The position numbers and the translations under genes were made by a program. Below, piece after piece: positions 9,538-17,592 of a stretch of 64,000 bases of DNA (its first letter is position 1; every line of letters begins with the position of its first letter). Location: contig JBBRWM010000012.1 in NCBI GenBank assembly GCA_038249195.1, positions 14,562 to 78,561 of the forward strand, given 5' to 3'. The notes under the pieces are model-generated. The model saw only the letters and a program-made list of their open reading frames with translations. It did not search any database and had not been told where the DNA came from. Source of the DNA: JAOUEA01 sp038249195. GTDB lineage: Bacteria > Actinomycetota > UBA4738 > HRBIN12.

Positions 9538-10650
9538 TCAGTCGACACGGTGGGCGTGCGCGAAGCCGTGCATGAGGTCCGCGAGCGTGCGCGCCCCCTG
9601 GACCGGCATCGCGTTGTAGATGCTGGCGCGGACCCCGCCCACGCTGCGATGTCCCTTGAGCTCCGCCATCCCCGCGGCGGCGGCCTCGGCCACGAAGGCG
9701 CGCTCGAGGTCGGGTGTGGGCAGGCGGAACGTGACGTTCATGATCGACCGGCTGCTCGCCTCCGCGTGCCCGCGGTAGAAACCCTCGGACGCATCGATGG
9801 CGTCGTAGAGCAGCGCCGCCTTCTGCCGGTTGTGCTCCAGCTGCGCGGCGAGGCCACCGACGTCGCGGCGCAGCCATCGCGTGACGAGCATGAGCACGTA
9901 CACCGAGAAGACCGGCGGCGTGTTGTATCGCGAACCATGCTCCACGAAGGTGCGGTAGTCGAGCATCGTGGGAAGGCCGGCCGGGATCGTTCCGAGCAGG
10001 TCGCGCCGCACGACCGCCACGGTCACGCCCGCCGGGCCGGCGTTCTTCTGTGCGCCCGCGTACAACAAGCCGTAGGTGTCGACGTCCACCGGGCGCGAGA
10101 GGAAGTCGGAGGACATGTCGGCGACGAGCGGCACGTGAGCGGGCACGACCGGCTCCCCGTGGAAGGCAACGCCCTGGATCGTCTCGTTCGTGGTGACGTG
10201 TGCGTAGGACGACTCCGGGTCCAATAGCGACGCCAGCTCGTGCGGCGAAGGGACCCGCACGTAGTCGCTCGACCGACCGTTCCACGCCTCCCGCACCGAT
10301 CCCTCGCGCGAGGCCTCGGCGGCCGCCTTCGCACCCCAGGCGCCCGTGACGACGTAGTCGGCGGACCTCGGTGCGCCGCGGAGGAGATTCATGGCGACCA
10401 TCGAGAATTGTTGGGTGGCTCCGCCCTGGCAGAAGATCACGGCGTGGCCCTCGCCGATCCCGAGGAGCGCGCGGAGATTCTGCTCCGCCTCGTCGATGAC
10501 GTCCGTGAACCAGGGCGACCGGTGGGAGATCTCCAACGCCGAGACGCCGAGCTCAGGCAGGGACACGAGGTCGCGCTGGACCTCCTCGAGGACGGCTGAG
10601 GGCAGCGTGGCCGGCCCCGCCGAGAAGTTGTAGCCGCGCCGGTCGGCCAT
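9538..10650 (-). CDS. serC: Phosphoserine aminotransferase
   Basis: Converts 3-phosphohydroxypyruvate and glutamate to phosphoserine in serine biosynthesis. The 370 residues match the usual SerC length. Seen: NFSAGPATLPSAVLEEVQ at the N-terminus, ISHRS, the GGATQQF phosphate/PLP loop, LVADMSSDFLS with Asp178, and YAGAQKNAGPAG with Lys202 as the PLP lysine. C-terminal hallmarks are VGGVRASIYNAMP and LADLMHGFA. Its ATG lies 4 nt after the stop of the membrane gene 10655-11140, so the two are likely co-transcribed. There is no visible reason to doubt function. Confidence 0.95.
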   Translation of the reverse strand: MADRRGYNFSAGPATLPSAVLEEVQRDLVSLPELGVSALEISHRSPWFTDVIDEAEQNLRALLGIGEGHAVIFCQGGATQQFSMVAMNLLRGAPRSADYVVTGAWGAKAAAEASREGSVREAWNGRSSDYVRVPSPHELASLLDPESSYAHVTTNETIQGVAFHGEPVVPAHVPLVADMSSDFLSRPVDVDTYGLLYAGAQKNAGPAGVTVAVVRRDLLGTIPAGLPTMLDYRTFVEHGSRYNTPPVFSVYVLMLVTRWLRRDVGGLAAQLEHNRQKAALLYDAIDASEGFYRGHAEASSRSIMNVTFRLPTPDLERAFVAEAAAAGMAELKGHRSVGGVRASIYNAMPVQGARTLADLMHGFAHAHRVD

Positions 10651-10654
10651 GTGC

Positions 10655-11140
10655 TCAGGCGCCCGGCTTGTACACCATCAGGTACAGGATCGCCAAGAGC
10701 CCGAGCGACCCCGCCGCCGCCGTGACCATGGTGACGGGCCCTCGTAGCGCCGCGACCAGGTCCTCATCGCTCAAGGCGTAGGTGCCGTCGTGCCACAGGG
10801 TGCATCCGTCGCGCAGCTTCTTCATGTAGGGCGTGGCCAACGAGGACATCAGCGCCATGGTTGCGAGTAGCACGACGATCGAGATCCATATCCACGAGCT
10901 GCCGAACATATGGCCGCGCAGCCCGGCCGCCACGCCGCCCAGCACGAGAACGCCGATGGAGGCATACATCGGCCCGACGGTGCGCTTGGACAGGAGACAC
11001 AGATCGAAGATCTTGTCGCGATCGCCGTCCACGGCCCGCACCTGGAACATCGCGTAGATCGAGACGCCGTGGGTTGCGAGGAGTCCGGCCATCCCTACGA
11101 GGTGCACGAAGATCCAGAACGACAGCATCCCCGCGAGCAT
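10655..11140 (-). CDS. Four-helix membrane protein, paralog of the gene at 12590-13072
   Basis: A 161-residue integral membrane protein of unknown function with four predicted helices: about 7-30, 56-75, 81-101 and 134-156. The first helix carries His13 and His24 in FVHLVGMAGLLATHGVS, eleven residues apart and so on one helix face. The paralog at 12590-13072 has the same pair (His10, His21). The C-terminal segment LGLLAILYLMVYKPG is also shared. A pair of intramembrane histidines raises heme binding as a possibility, but there is no proof. It precedes serC by 4 nt. The nearest other genes are a Rieske/UspA fusion and the second paralog, which may form a functional set. Confidence 0.75.
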   Translation of the reverse strand: MLAGMLSFWIFVHLVGMAGLLATHGVSIYAMFQVRAVDGDRDKIFDLCLLSKRTVGPMYASIGVLVLGGVAAGLRGHMFGSSWIWISIVVLLATMALMSSLATPYMKKLRDGCTLWHDGTYALSDEDLVAALRGPVTMVTAAAGSLGLLAILYLMVYKPGA

Positions 11141-11576
11141 ATCGACGGGCCGCGGCTGAGGCCGCCGGCGCGGCGCTCAGACGTCGGTTCGACGGCCCGG
11201 GCGCCCGGCGTCTGCGTGAGGATGCTCCGCCGACGTCGCCAGCGGCGCTTGCGGTTCGTCCCGGTGATCGCACCCGTGGTTCCCGGGGCGGTGTTGGAGG
11301 TAGGGGTCATGGCCGTCGTGGGATCCTCCCGGGCGGCCCGTCGCACCGGCCGGGATCGGCGTGAAGCGTGGGTGCGGCCTCGTGGTGTCCTCCCTTGGAA
11401 CCCTGGATCCCGTGGCCCAACTCGGAGCCCGCCGTAGCGCTCGTTCCTCCAGCCGTTGCCCTGGCCACCGTACTCCTACGGGGCGCACCGGTCATCCCTA
11501 CCGTTGTCCCTTTGGCACGCGGTGATAGCGTGCGCTCCCCATCGCGGCGAGCACATCGGAAGGCGGAGCCCACGGC
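11141..11576. other. Non-coding stretch between divergent genes, 436 nt
   Basis: This gap separates the minus-strand membrane gene from the plus-strand UspA-Rieske gene and is long for this window. Frames that remain open here give low-complexity Arg/Pro/Gly translations with no recognisable family. I see no tRNA, no clear hairpin followed by a T-run and no repeats. A TAGCGT hexamer at 11525-11530 could be a -10 element for the downstream gene, which would give a leader of about 40 nt with GGAAGGCGG as a weak ribosome binding site. Confidence 0.5.
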
Positions 11577-12587
11577 GTGGCGTACAAGCGGATCCTGTTC
11601 GGAACCGACGGCACGCAGCGTGCTGCCCAGGCAGGCCGCGTGGCCGCATCGGTCGCCACGGCCGGCAAGGCGGAGCTGATCGTGTGCCACGTCTGGGAAA
11701 AGCCCGAGGGGGCGGAGAGCCGGCTCGCGGCGGCCATCGACGCCGCCCGGGCGGCCGGCGTGAAGGAGGTCGTTGGCGACCTCCGCGGCGCCCGCCCCCC
11801 CGCCGAGGTGTTGATGGAGGTCGCCGAGCTCCGCGACGTGGGCCTCGTGGTGGTGAGCGGAGGCCGTGGGCAGTCGGTGGGGCTGGGGATCGTGGCGGAT
11901 CGGCTCTCCCACCACTCGCCTCGCGACCTCCTGATCGTGTCGAAGCGCCCGCCTCCGGCGGAGGGACCCGTCTACCGCCATCTCCTGATCGCCACCGATG
12001 GCTCGCCGACGGCGGACCGGGCGGCGCGCAAGGGCTACGATCTGGCCGAGGCCATGGGGGCGACCGTGACGCTCGCGTTCGTCGGTCACCCGGCCACCGG
12101 GAGCCTCATCGCAGACGACACCGTCGCCACGTACGGCTCGGACGAGGTCGCCACGACCATCGACCTGCGGCAGGGCGATCCGTCCGAGGAGCTGCTCGCG
12201 GCCGCGCGGGAGGCCGAAGCCGACCTCATCGTGATCGGGAACAAGGGGATGAAGGGTGCCAAGCGGTTCTTCCTCAACCCCGTTCCCGAACGTGTAATGG
12301 GACGCTCCGATCGCGACATCCTCGTCGCGCGCACGGTGGTGCAGGTCGCGTCGGAGATCGCGCCCGGCGACGGCGGCATCATCGAGCGAGCGGGGGAGAA
12401 GCTGGCGGCCTTCGTGGACCCCGACGGAGAGCTCCACCTGTTCTCCGCGAGATGCACGCACCTGGGCTGCACCGTGGCATGGAACGCGGGCGACAAGGTG
12501 TTCGCGTGCCCCTGCCACGGCTCGCGGTTCGCCACCGACGGAACCGTGGTCCACGGTCCCGCGGCCCGCCCGCTCCCGCCTGCCTGA
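11577..12587 (+). CDS. Fusion protein: two UspA domains plus a C-terminal Rieske [2Fe-2S] domain
   Basis: A 336-residue protein with UspA domain 1 (about 3-125, KRILFGTDGT opening), UspA domain 2 (about 133-252, HLLIATDGSPTADRAA and VIGNKGMKG) and a small Rieske domain (about 255-334). The cluster motif is complete: Cys293 and His295 in CTHLGC, Cys311 and His314 in CPCHGS. Cys298 and Cys313 are positioned like the disulfide pair of bc1-type Rieske proteins. There is no signal peptide or membrane anchor, so it is predicted to be cytoplasmic. UspA domains often bind ATP; the second has only part of the GxxG loop. The gene sits between two paralogous four-helix proteins. The domain combination is directly visible; its role is not. 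Confidence 0.85.
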   Translation: MAYKRILFGTDGTQRAAQAGRVAASVATAGKAELIVCHVWEKPEGAESRLAAAIDAARAAGVKEVVGDLRGARPPAEVLMEVAELRDVGLVVVSGGRGQSVGLGIVADRLSHHSPRDLLIVSKRPPPAEGPVYRHLLIATDGSPTADRAARKGYDLAEAMGATVTLAFVGHPATGSLIADDTVATYGSDEVATTIDLRQGDPSEELLAAAREAEADLIVIGNKGMKGAKRFFLNPVPERVMGRSDRDILVARTVVQVASEIAPGDGGIIERAGEKLAAFVDPDGELHLFSARCTHLGCTVAWNAGDKVFACPCHGSRFATDGTVVHGPAARPLPPA

Positions 12588-12589
12588 GG

Positions 12590-13072
12590 CTAGGTGCCGA
12601 GCCCGGGCTTGAAGACCATCAGGTAGAGGATCACGAGGAGCCCGAGGAGCCCGATCGCGGAGATCACATGAGTGCGCGAGCTGCGCACGAGGTCGAGGAG
12701 CTCCTCGTCGCTCACCCGCGGGACCCCCGACGGCCGGACTGCGCAGGCCGCCCTCACCTTGCGGAAGTAGGGAGAGGCCATGCCCAGCATCGCCAGCACG
12801 GTGATGACCAAGATCGCGATCGAGCCCGTGATCCAGGGATCGTTCAGGTAGTGGGCCTTGAGCGCCGCGCCCACGCCACCGATCAGCAGCAGGAGCAACG
12901 CCACGTACATCGGTACGGTCGTCGATCCCGAGAATGCGATGGTGTCCTCGATCCGGTCACGATCGGGGGCGACGCCACGGACGCGGTAGAGCGCCACCAT
13001 GGAGACCCCGTGGGTGGCAAGCAGACCCAGGACGCCCGCGAGATGGATCAGAACCCAATATTGGTACTTCAT
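12590..13072 (-). CDS. Four-helix membrane protein, paralog of the gene at 10655-11140
   Basis: A 160-residue membrane protein of unknown function. It aligns along its length with the gene at 10655-11140: LIHLAGVLGLLATHGVS (His10, His21), a cytoplasmic VRGVAPDRDRIEDT loop, then three more helices ending in GLLVILYLMVFKPG. Its stop lies 2 nt from the stop of the convergent UspA-Rieske gene. The start ATG is preceded by TATGCT eight nucleotides upstream, the leaderless promoter geometry seen throughout this window. The conserved in-membrane histidines are candidates for metal or heme ligands. A broad unknown-function integral membrane family is the safest call. Confidence 0.75.
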   Translation of the reverse strand: MKYQYWVLIHLAGVLGLLATHGVSMVALYRVRGVAPDRDRIEDTIAFSGSTTVPMYVALLLLLIGGVGAALKAHYLNDPWITGSIAILVITVLAMLGMASPYFRKVRAACAVRPSGVPRVSDEELLDLVRSSRTHVISAIGLLGLLVILYLMVFKPGLGT

Positions 13073-13112
13073 GGTGGCGCAGCATACCGGCCGTCCGGGC
13101 CGATCAGGCCGC

Positions 13113-13961
13113 TCAGCCGCGTTCGAGGGGCTTCGTCAGGCAGGTGGGCCCGCCGTCGCCCTTCAGCGAGATCTCCGAGCCGAGATACGTGGCGACCTCC
13201 ACGCCCGCCGCCTCCATGCGTCGACGGCTCCCGGGGTTGCCGTCCAGGGCGAGGGCCACGCGGGGCGCCAGCGCCAAGACGTTCGGCCCCATCGTGGAGA
13301 ACTCCTGCTGCGGGACCTCCACGAGCTCGACGCCGCGCTCGCGCAGAAGCTCGACGAGGCGAACGGGCAAGAGGGGGAGGTACACGATCGCCAGATCGCG
13401 GTCGAGGGGCGAGATCAGCGACATCAGGTGCAAGCACGCGCTCGGCCCCTCCAGGTGGGGTAGGTCGAACGCGATCACGTCGACCCGCGGCGCGAGCAAG
13501 ACGCGCAGTTGCTCGATGCCGGCATCGTTCGTGCGATAACTGCGGCCGATCAGAAGCGTCGCGGCGTCCAGCCAGAACATGTCGCCGCATTCGGCGGTCG
13601 CGGGGTCGCTGAGCCGGCCCACCGCGGGAACGCCCACGCTCCCGAGGTCGGCGGCGCATGCGTCCGGCTCGCCGCGCCTGCCCTCCTTGCCCGGGCGCAA
13701 GAGGATCGCGCCCGCGTTGGTCACGAGGACGGGATCGTAGGCGTAGATGGCATCGGGATCACCGGGGACGCGCGTGGTCCCCGAGACGACCTCCGCCCCC
13801 GAGCCCTCGATCGCGGCGCAGAATGCTCGGTGCTGGTCGAGGGCGACGACCGGATCGGGGGCGGCTCGCCAGGCGTAGCCCCGCCAGGCCGCCGCATCCG
13901 CAGCGACGGGCGGTCGCACGAGGACGCGACGCAACTTCGACGTCTGATCCTGGATCGTCAT
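13113..13961 (-). CDS. Dimethylargininase / amidinotransferase-fold hydrolase
   Basis: A 282-residue member of the guanidino-group modifying superfamily. Catalytic positions are visible: Asp76 (YAYDPVLV), Glu124 and Asp127 (TAECGDMFW), His178 (ACLHLMS) and the nucleophile Cys274 (GGPTCLTKPL). The size and the single beta/alpha propeller without the helical insert of arginine deiminase favour an N,N-dimethylarginine or citrulline-forming dimethylaminohydrolase. The natural substrate may be another N-substituted arginine. A TACCAT hexamer lies 7 nt before the ATG. A true arginine deiminase is encoded separately at 38819-40051. Confidence 0.82.
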   Translation of the reverse strand: MTIQDQTSKLRRVLVRPPVAADAAAWRGYAWRAAPDPVVALDQHRAFCAAIEGSGAEVVSGTTRVPGDPDAIYAYDPVLVTNAGAILLRPGKEGRRGEPDACAADLGSVGVPAVGRLSDPATAECGDMFWLDAATLLIGRSYRTNDAGIEQLRVLLAPRVDVIAFDLPHLEGPSACLHLMSLISPLDRDLAIVYLPLLPVRLVELLRERGVELVEVPQQEFSTMGPNVLALAPRVALALDGNPGSRRRMEAAGVEVATYLGSEISLKGDGGPTCLTKPLERG

Positions 13962-14000
13962 GGCGCCGATGGTACGCGCCCGTGGTCCGGCCGTCGGAGG

Positions 14001-15578
14001 CTAGTTGCCGTCCCCGCCCTGGCCGCCGCTTTGGTCGCCGCTCTGGTCGCCGCTCTGGCCTCCCGAGTGGTCGCCGCTTTGGTCCCCGCCCTGGCCGCCG
14101 CTCTGGTCTCCCGAGTGGTCGCCGCCCTGGCCGCCACCCTGGTCTCCCGAGTGGTCGCCGCCCTGGTCTCCCGAGTGGTCCCCGCCGTGGCCATGGCTTT
14201 CTCCCGAGTGGTCCCCGCCGCGGTTCAACTGTGCGTTCCCGCCGTGGTCGCCAGGCCCGTGCCCATCGAGGCCGTCGTCGTCCAGCCCGCAGGGTTGGCC
14301 GACGTCCCCGCCGCGCGGCAGGCAGTCGCCACCGCCGACTTTGCCGCCCTTGCCGCCGCCGGGAGATCCGCCCCCGCCGGGGGCGGGACCGGGACCGCCG
14401 GTCCCACCACCACCACCACCGCTGCCGACGCTGCCGCTTCCGCTGCCGTTGCCTCCGCCGCTTCCGGCGGGGGGCGTGGGTCCTCCACCGCCACCTGTCC
14501 CGCCGGTCCCGCCTGGGCCGCCGACGCCCGCGCGCGTCCCCGTGCCCGCGGCGGCGTCGGACCTCACGAAGGTGAGCGTGGTCCCGCTGCCACCCAGATC
14601 ACCCAGCAGCGCCCCGGGAATCACGACCGCTTGCGGGGGAGGCACGACGGGGGAGGCGCTGATAGAGGGTGGTGTGACACCCGGCCCCTCGCCGCGCACC
14701 CCCTCGGACGGGACCCGCGAGCCACTCAACGACAGCGCGAGGACGAGCGATCCCGCGAGCGCCGCTCCTCCGAGGGCGAGGGTTCCGAGCGAGCGATTCC
14801 TTCGCGCCCGCGCACCCGTGGCCGCGACGGCCGCGGCGCCCGAGGCCGCCGTTGCCGTGGCCACGCCGGTCTCCGCGGGCGCGCCGGCCGCCGCCACGGC
14901 ACCGGCCGCGACCCCGGCGCCCGCCATGGCGGCGACGTCGGCGATCGGAACCGCGTCGTCATGCTCCGCGTGCTCGAGTTCGGAGAGCGTGAGAGGCCCG
15001 GAGATCGCGGCATCCGCATCCGCGGCTGTCGGCACCGCGCCGGGGCCGTCCGGGAGGATCAACACCGGCGACTCACCACGGTCGTCGATGATCGCGTCCG
15101 CAGGACCGGGACGCGTCGACGCGGGCCGATCCGCAGGCGTCGCTCGTTCGGATCCCGCCGCCCGGCCCATCGCCAGGATGGCCCCGAGGCTCAGGATGCC
15201 TGCGCCGTGTCGCGCGCCCATCCGCCCGCTGGCGCTGGGCACGCCCGTGAGTCCCTCCACCGTGGGACCGAGTCGGCGCAGCACGGCGGACGGTTCGACT
15301 GCCGCATCGCCGCCGATGGGGACGACGGCCTCGGGCCAGATCAGGACCACTTTGGCGTCCGGCGCCAGGTCGTGGGTCATGCCCACGGCGGTCGCGCCGA
15401 TGCCGTCGTCCATCACCACGACGTCGGGATCATGGGTCTTGAGGGCGTGAGCCAGGTCCGGGGCGGAGGAAGCCTCGCCCACGACGTCATAGCCCTCGCT
15501 CTCAAGTACGAAGCGAAGCAAGCCGTTCCGGCCGTTCGGCCCCTCGGCCACTACGATCCTTACGCTACGTTCCATCAC
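14001..15578 (-). CDS. Membrane protein: degenerate response-regulator-like domain, one helix, Gly-rich repeat tail
   Basis: A 525-residue protein I cannot assign to a named family. Residues 1 to about 112 look like a receiver fold (RIVVAEGPNGRNGLLRFVLESEGY then DPDVVVMDDGIG), but the usual acidic pair is reduced and the conserved Thr/Lys positions are not clear, so phosphorylation is doubtful. An Ala-rich linker follows, then RARRNRS and one helix (about 265-288, LGTLALGGAALAGSLVLALS). The positive side points inward, so the C-terminal 235 residues should be outside. That part is Gly/Pro-rich and then made of repeats around GGDHSGDQ (14010-14215). It has one Cys pair (GGGDCLPRGGDVGQPCG). The divergent OsmC gene starts 137 nt away. 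Confidence 0.7.
   Translation of the reverse strand: MMERSVRIVVAEGPNGRNGLLRFVLESEGYDVVGEASSAPDLAHALKTHDPDVVVMDDGIGATAVGMTHDLAPDAKVVLIWPEAVVPIGGDAAVEPSAVLRRLGPTVEGLTGVPSASGRMGARHGAGILSLGAILAMGRAAGSERATPADRPASTRPGPADAIIDDRGESPVLILPDGPGAVPTAADADAAISGPLTLSELEHAEHDDAVPIADVAAMAGAGVAAGAVAAAGAPAETGVATATAASGAAAVAATGARARRNRSLGTLALGGAALAGSLVLALSLSGSRVPSEGVRGEGPGVTPPSISASPVVPPPQAVVIPGALLGDLGGSGTTLTFVRSDAAAGTGTRAGVGGPGGTGGTGGGGGPTPPAGSGGGNGSGSGSVGSGGGGGGTGGPGPAPGGGGSPGGGKGGKVGGGDCLPRGGDVGQPCGLDDDGLDGHGPGDHGGNAQLNRGGDHSGESHGHGGDHSGDQGGDHSGDQGGGQGGDHSGDQSGGQGGDQSGDHSGGQSGDQSGDQSGGQGGDGN
14010..14215 (-). repeat. Imperfect in-frame tandem repeat coding for (G)GDHSGDQ/SGGQ units
   Basis: The plus-strand view shows many copies of a 12-30 nt unit built from CTGGTCTCCCGAGTGGTC and CCGCCCTGGCCGCC variants. 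Translated on the minus strand it gives about 70 residues rich in Gly, Asp, Ser, His and Gln. Copies differ in wobble positions, so the array is expanded but not very recent. The unit is in frame and ends with the protein (GGQGGDGN). Confidence 0.85.
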
Positions 15579-15658
15579 GCCTGCTCTGTCCCCCGTACGT
15601 CCTGCAGCATCGAGCGAAGCCTACCCCAGTTCATAGCTTCGGTCGCGCAGGCGGCTGC

Positions 15659-15703
15659 CTACACTGCCATTTTCAGGAGATGTTCCGCATCCCCCCAAGG
15701 AGG
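15659..15703 (+). promoter_or_regulatory. Candidate -10 (TACACT) and strong ribosome binding site for the OsmC gene
   Basis: TACACT at about 15657-15662 fits the TAnnnT -10 consensus, and AAGGAGG at 15697-15703 is a near-perfect anti-16S match about 11 nt before GTG 15715. Most genes here lack such a site, so this leader is unusual for the window. On the other strand, a TAGGCT hexamer near 15620 could serve the divergent repeat protein. Confidence 0.45.
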
Positions 15704-15714
15704 TATCGAGCGCC

Positions 15715-16119
15715 GTGGGTGAGCAACGGCTGGTCTGGAGCGGCGAGGCCCAGGAGTACGAGGGGTTCACGACGTGGGGATCCCCGGTCGCGATCGGCGA
15801 GGCGGGCGGGGTGGGCGCCAAGGCATCGGACCTCCTGCCCCTGTCCCTGGCGGCGTGCACGGCATACGACGTGGTCGTCATCCTGCGCAAACAGCGGCAG
15901 GATCTTCGCGCCCTGGAAGTCGTCACGACCACCGACCAAGCACCGGACCCGCCGTGGGCCTTCACGGGGATCCATCAGCATTTCGTCCTCACCGGCGCGA
16001 TCGACGATCGCAAGGCCGCGCGTGCGATCGAGCTCTCCGAGTCGAAGTACTGTGCGGTGGCGGCGTCCCTGCGCTCCACGGTGACGTTGTCGCATTCGCA
16101 CGAGATCGTGCCCATCTAG
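15715..16119 (+). CDS. OsmC/Ohr family protein
   Basis: A 134-residue OsmC-fold protein, a family of thiol-dependent peroxide or organic hydroperoxide reductases. The two conserved cysteines are Cys48 (SLAACTAYDV) and Cys113 (SKYCAVAASL), with the long helix between them. The opening LVWSGEAQEYEGFTTWGSP is typical of the YhfA/OsmC branch rather than Ohr. GTG 15715 is supported by AAGGAGG upstream. The stop TAG shares the palindrome CTAG with the convergent gene's stop, so the two coding regions overlap by 4 bp. Confidence 0.85.
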   Translation: MGEQRLVWSGEAQEYEGFTTWGSPVAIGEAGGVGAKASDLLPLSLAACTAYDVVVILRKQRQDLRALEVVTTTDQAPDPPWAFTGIHQHFVLTGAIDDRKAARAIELSESKYCAVAASLRSTVTLSHSHEIVPI

Positions 16120-16721
16120 AGCCGGTAGGCCGAAAACTCCACGACGCCGCGGGACGGGGCGAATCCCGGGCACCGGAACGCGACCGAGGACGTTCCGACG
16201 AAGCTCCGGACGACCCAACCCTGCGCCGAGGACACGCCGTCTCGGGGCCGTAGTCGAAGGTCGGTCGGAGCGTCGATCCGACCCCCGTCCAGGCAGGGAG
16301 CGCGATCGCCCTGGATGGTCGCCGACCAGCTCGCGCCGGTGGGCTCGAGGGCGGGGCTGCGACCTTCCCAGCTCGCCGCGCAGGGTGCCGCCTCCTGCGA
16401 ACAGATCGGGAAGAAGCGCCAGGTCACCGTCCGGCGCCCACCGGGTACGGGCGGCGTGATCCCGGTGAGCGAGGCGAGGTTCCGCGCGCTCCGCACCACG
16501 AGCGTGACGCGGTACGAGCCCGCGAGCTGGGCCCGATCCAGCGGCAAGGGGGATGGCGACGCGTTCCCCGGGGCGACGGTCGGCGACACCTGCGCGTCAT
16601 CGCGACCCGCCAGGACGATGGCGCCGCCTATGAGCAACCCCACCACGACGAAGGCCGCCACGACGAGGGGCCAAACCCGACGGCCCCTGGCGTCGGACGC
16701 GCCGCCGTCGCGGTCGTTCAT
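16116..16721 (-). CDS. Membrane-anchored exported protein of unknown function
   Basis: A 201-residue protein with a short cytoplasmic start (MNDRDGGASDARGRRV), one helix (about 17-40, WPLVVAAFVVVGLLIGGAIVLAG) and an extracytoplasmic domain. That domain carries four cysteines (PICS, APCAA, APCLD, FRCPG) that could form disulfides. It begins LAGSYRVTLVVRSARNL and has the phrase TVTWRFFPIC, which parallel LEGSFLVELRVSESSGL and LLFRYAPRC in the upstream lipoprotein, so the two share a domain. Its ATG overlaps that gene's TGA (ATGA), indicating translational coupling. No known family is recognised. Confidence 0.72.
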   Translation of the reverse strand: MNDRDGGASDARGRRVWPLVVAAFVVVGLLIGGAIVLAGRDDAQVSPTVAPGNASPSPLPLDRAQLAGSYRVTLVVRSARNLASLTGITPPVPGGRRTVTWRFFPICSQEAAPCAASWEGRSPALEPTGASWSATIQGDRAPCLDGGRIDAPTDLRLRPRDGVSSAQGWVVRSFVGTSSVAFRCPGFAPSRGVVEFSAYRL

Positions 16722-17536
16722 GTCTGGATCACGCCGGCGAACCGCCAGCGCAGGTGGGCGGGTGCGCAGCCGGCCGCGTGTCCTTCCTCCGAGAGGACAC
16801 CCGCGATCTGCGTCGCGCGCCAACGCCGCGCGATCGGTCCCGCGCCCACCACCGTCGTGCTCACGTCGAGGCGGTCCCGGAGGGGGCGTCCGTTGCAGCT
16901 GCGGATCATGAACGGTCCCGAGGCGCGGCCCCCGTACCGTCCTGCGGAGCGCGCGAGCAACCCATCGGGTGCGCGAGCGCGCACGCTCCAGCGCACGGCG
17001 CAAGCGCCTTGGCGACAGCGGGGCGCGTAGCGGAACAGGAGGTGCCCGGGGGACGCCGTGTCGCTCAAGCCCGAGGACTCACTCACCCGAAGCTCGACGA
17101 GGAACGAGCCCTCGAGCCGGGCGTCGGCGACGGGCGGCGCGCCCGTGCGGACACCGATGCGCGCCGGGGTGAGGACGCCCGATGGATCCGTGCCGAGGAC
17201 GGTGTAGCCATACGCGACGCCGGGGTCAACCCCGTGATCGCGGTAGGCCGGCTCCGTCAGGTCCCGAGCGATGGGCACGCCGTCGCGTCGCACCTCGTAG
17301 CGGTCGCCCGCCCCGCCGGGGGAGGTCGACCAGGTGAGCGAGACGGCCCAGCCGCGGCCCGAGGGATCCCACTCGGCAGGCTGGTCGGCGCGGAGCTGCA
17401 CGATCACGCCGGGGCCGGGGGTCTCGCCCGGTGGCCCAGAGGAGGTGCCGTCGGCAGGTCCCTCGCCCGAGGTGCACCCGGCGAGGATGAGCACGCTGGT
17501 GCAGAGCACGGCGAGGCGCCGGGGGGGTCGCCACAT
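16718..17536 (-). CDS. Lipoprotein with a fibronectin-III-like segment
   Basis: A 272-residue predicted lipoprotein: signal peptide LAVLCTSVLILAGC with lipobox LAGC. Residues about 45-130 look like a fibronectin type III module (AVSLTWSTSPGGAGDRYEVRR, then VAYGYTVLGTDPSG). The C-terminal 130 residues (LEGSFLVELRVSESSGL onwards, with paired cysteines) resemble the domain of the coupled downstream gene. The two genes probably arose by duplication of this domain and may form one surface complex. A TAGCAT hexamer lies eight nucleotides before the start codon. Function unknown. Confidence 0.75.
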   Translation of the reverse strand: MWRPPRRLAVLCTSVLILAGCTSGEGPADGTSSGPPGETPGPGVIVQLRADQPAEWDPSGRGWAVSLTWSTSPGGAGDRYEVRRDGVPIARDLTEPAYRDHGVDPGVAYGYTVLGTDPSGVLTPARIGVRTGAPPVADARLEGSFLVELRVSESSGLSDTASPGHLLFRYAPRCRQGACAVRWSVRARAPDGLLARSAGRYGGRASGPFMIRSCNGRPLRDRLDVSTTVVGAGPIARRWRATQIAGVLSEEGHAAGCAPAHLRWRFAGVIQT

Positions 17537-17592
17537 GTGTCGGCATGCTAGCGGCCGCCGGGCGTGGGCGCACCGCCTGGGAGGATGGCCGC

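Noticed and set aside
11307..12554. Minus-strand frame across the UspA-Rieske gene and the 436-nt gap
   Set aside because: No recognisable protein; the plus-strand product carries intact UspA and Rieske motifs.
14010..14215. Regular repeats that might be a CRISPR array
   Set aside because: Units are short, variable and in frame with a protein, with no unique spacers; it is a coding repeat.
14005..15450. Plus-strand frame rich in Pro/Trp/Ser opposite the repeat protein
   Set aside because: The translation is an antisense reading of Gly/Asp/His codons with no natural domain.
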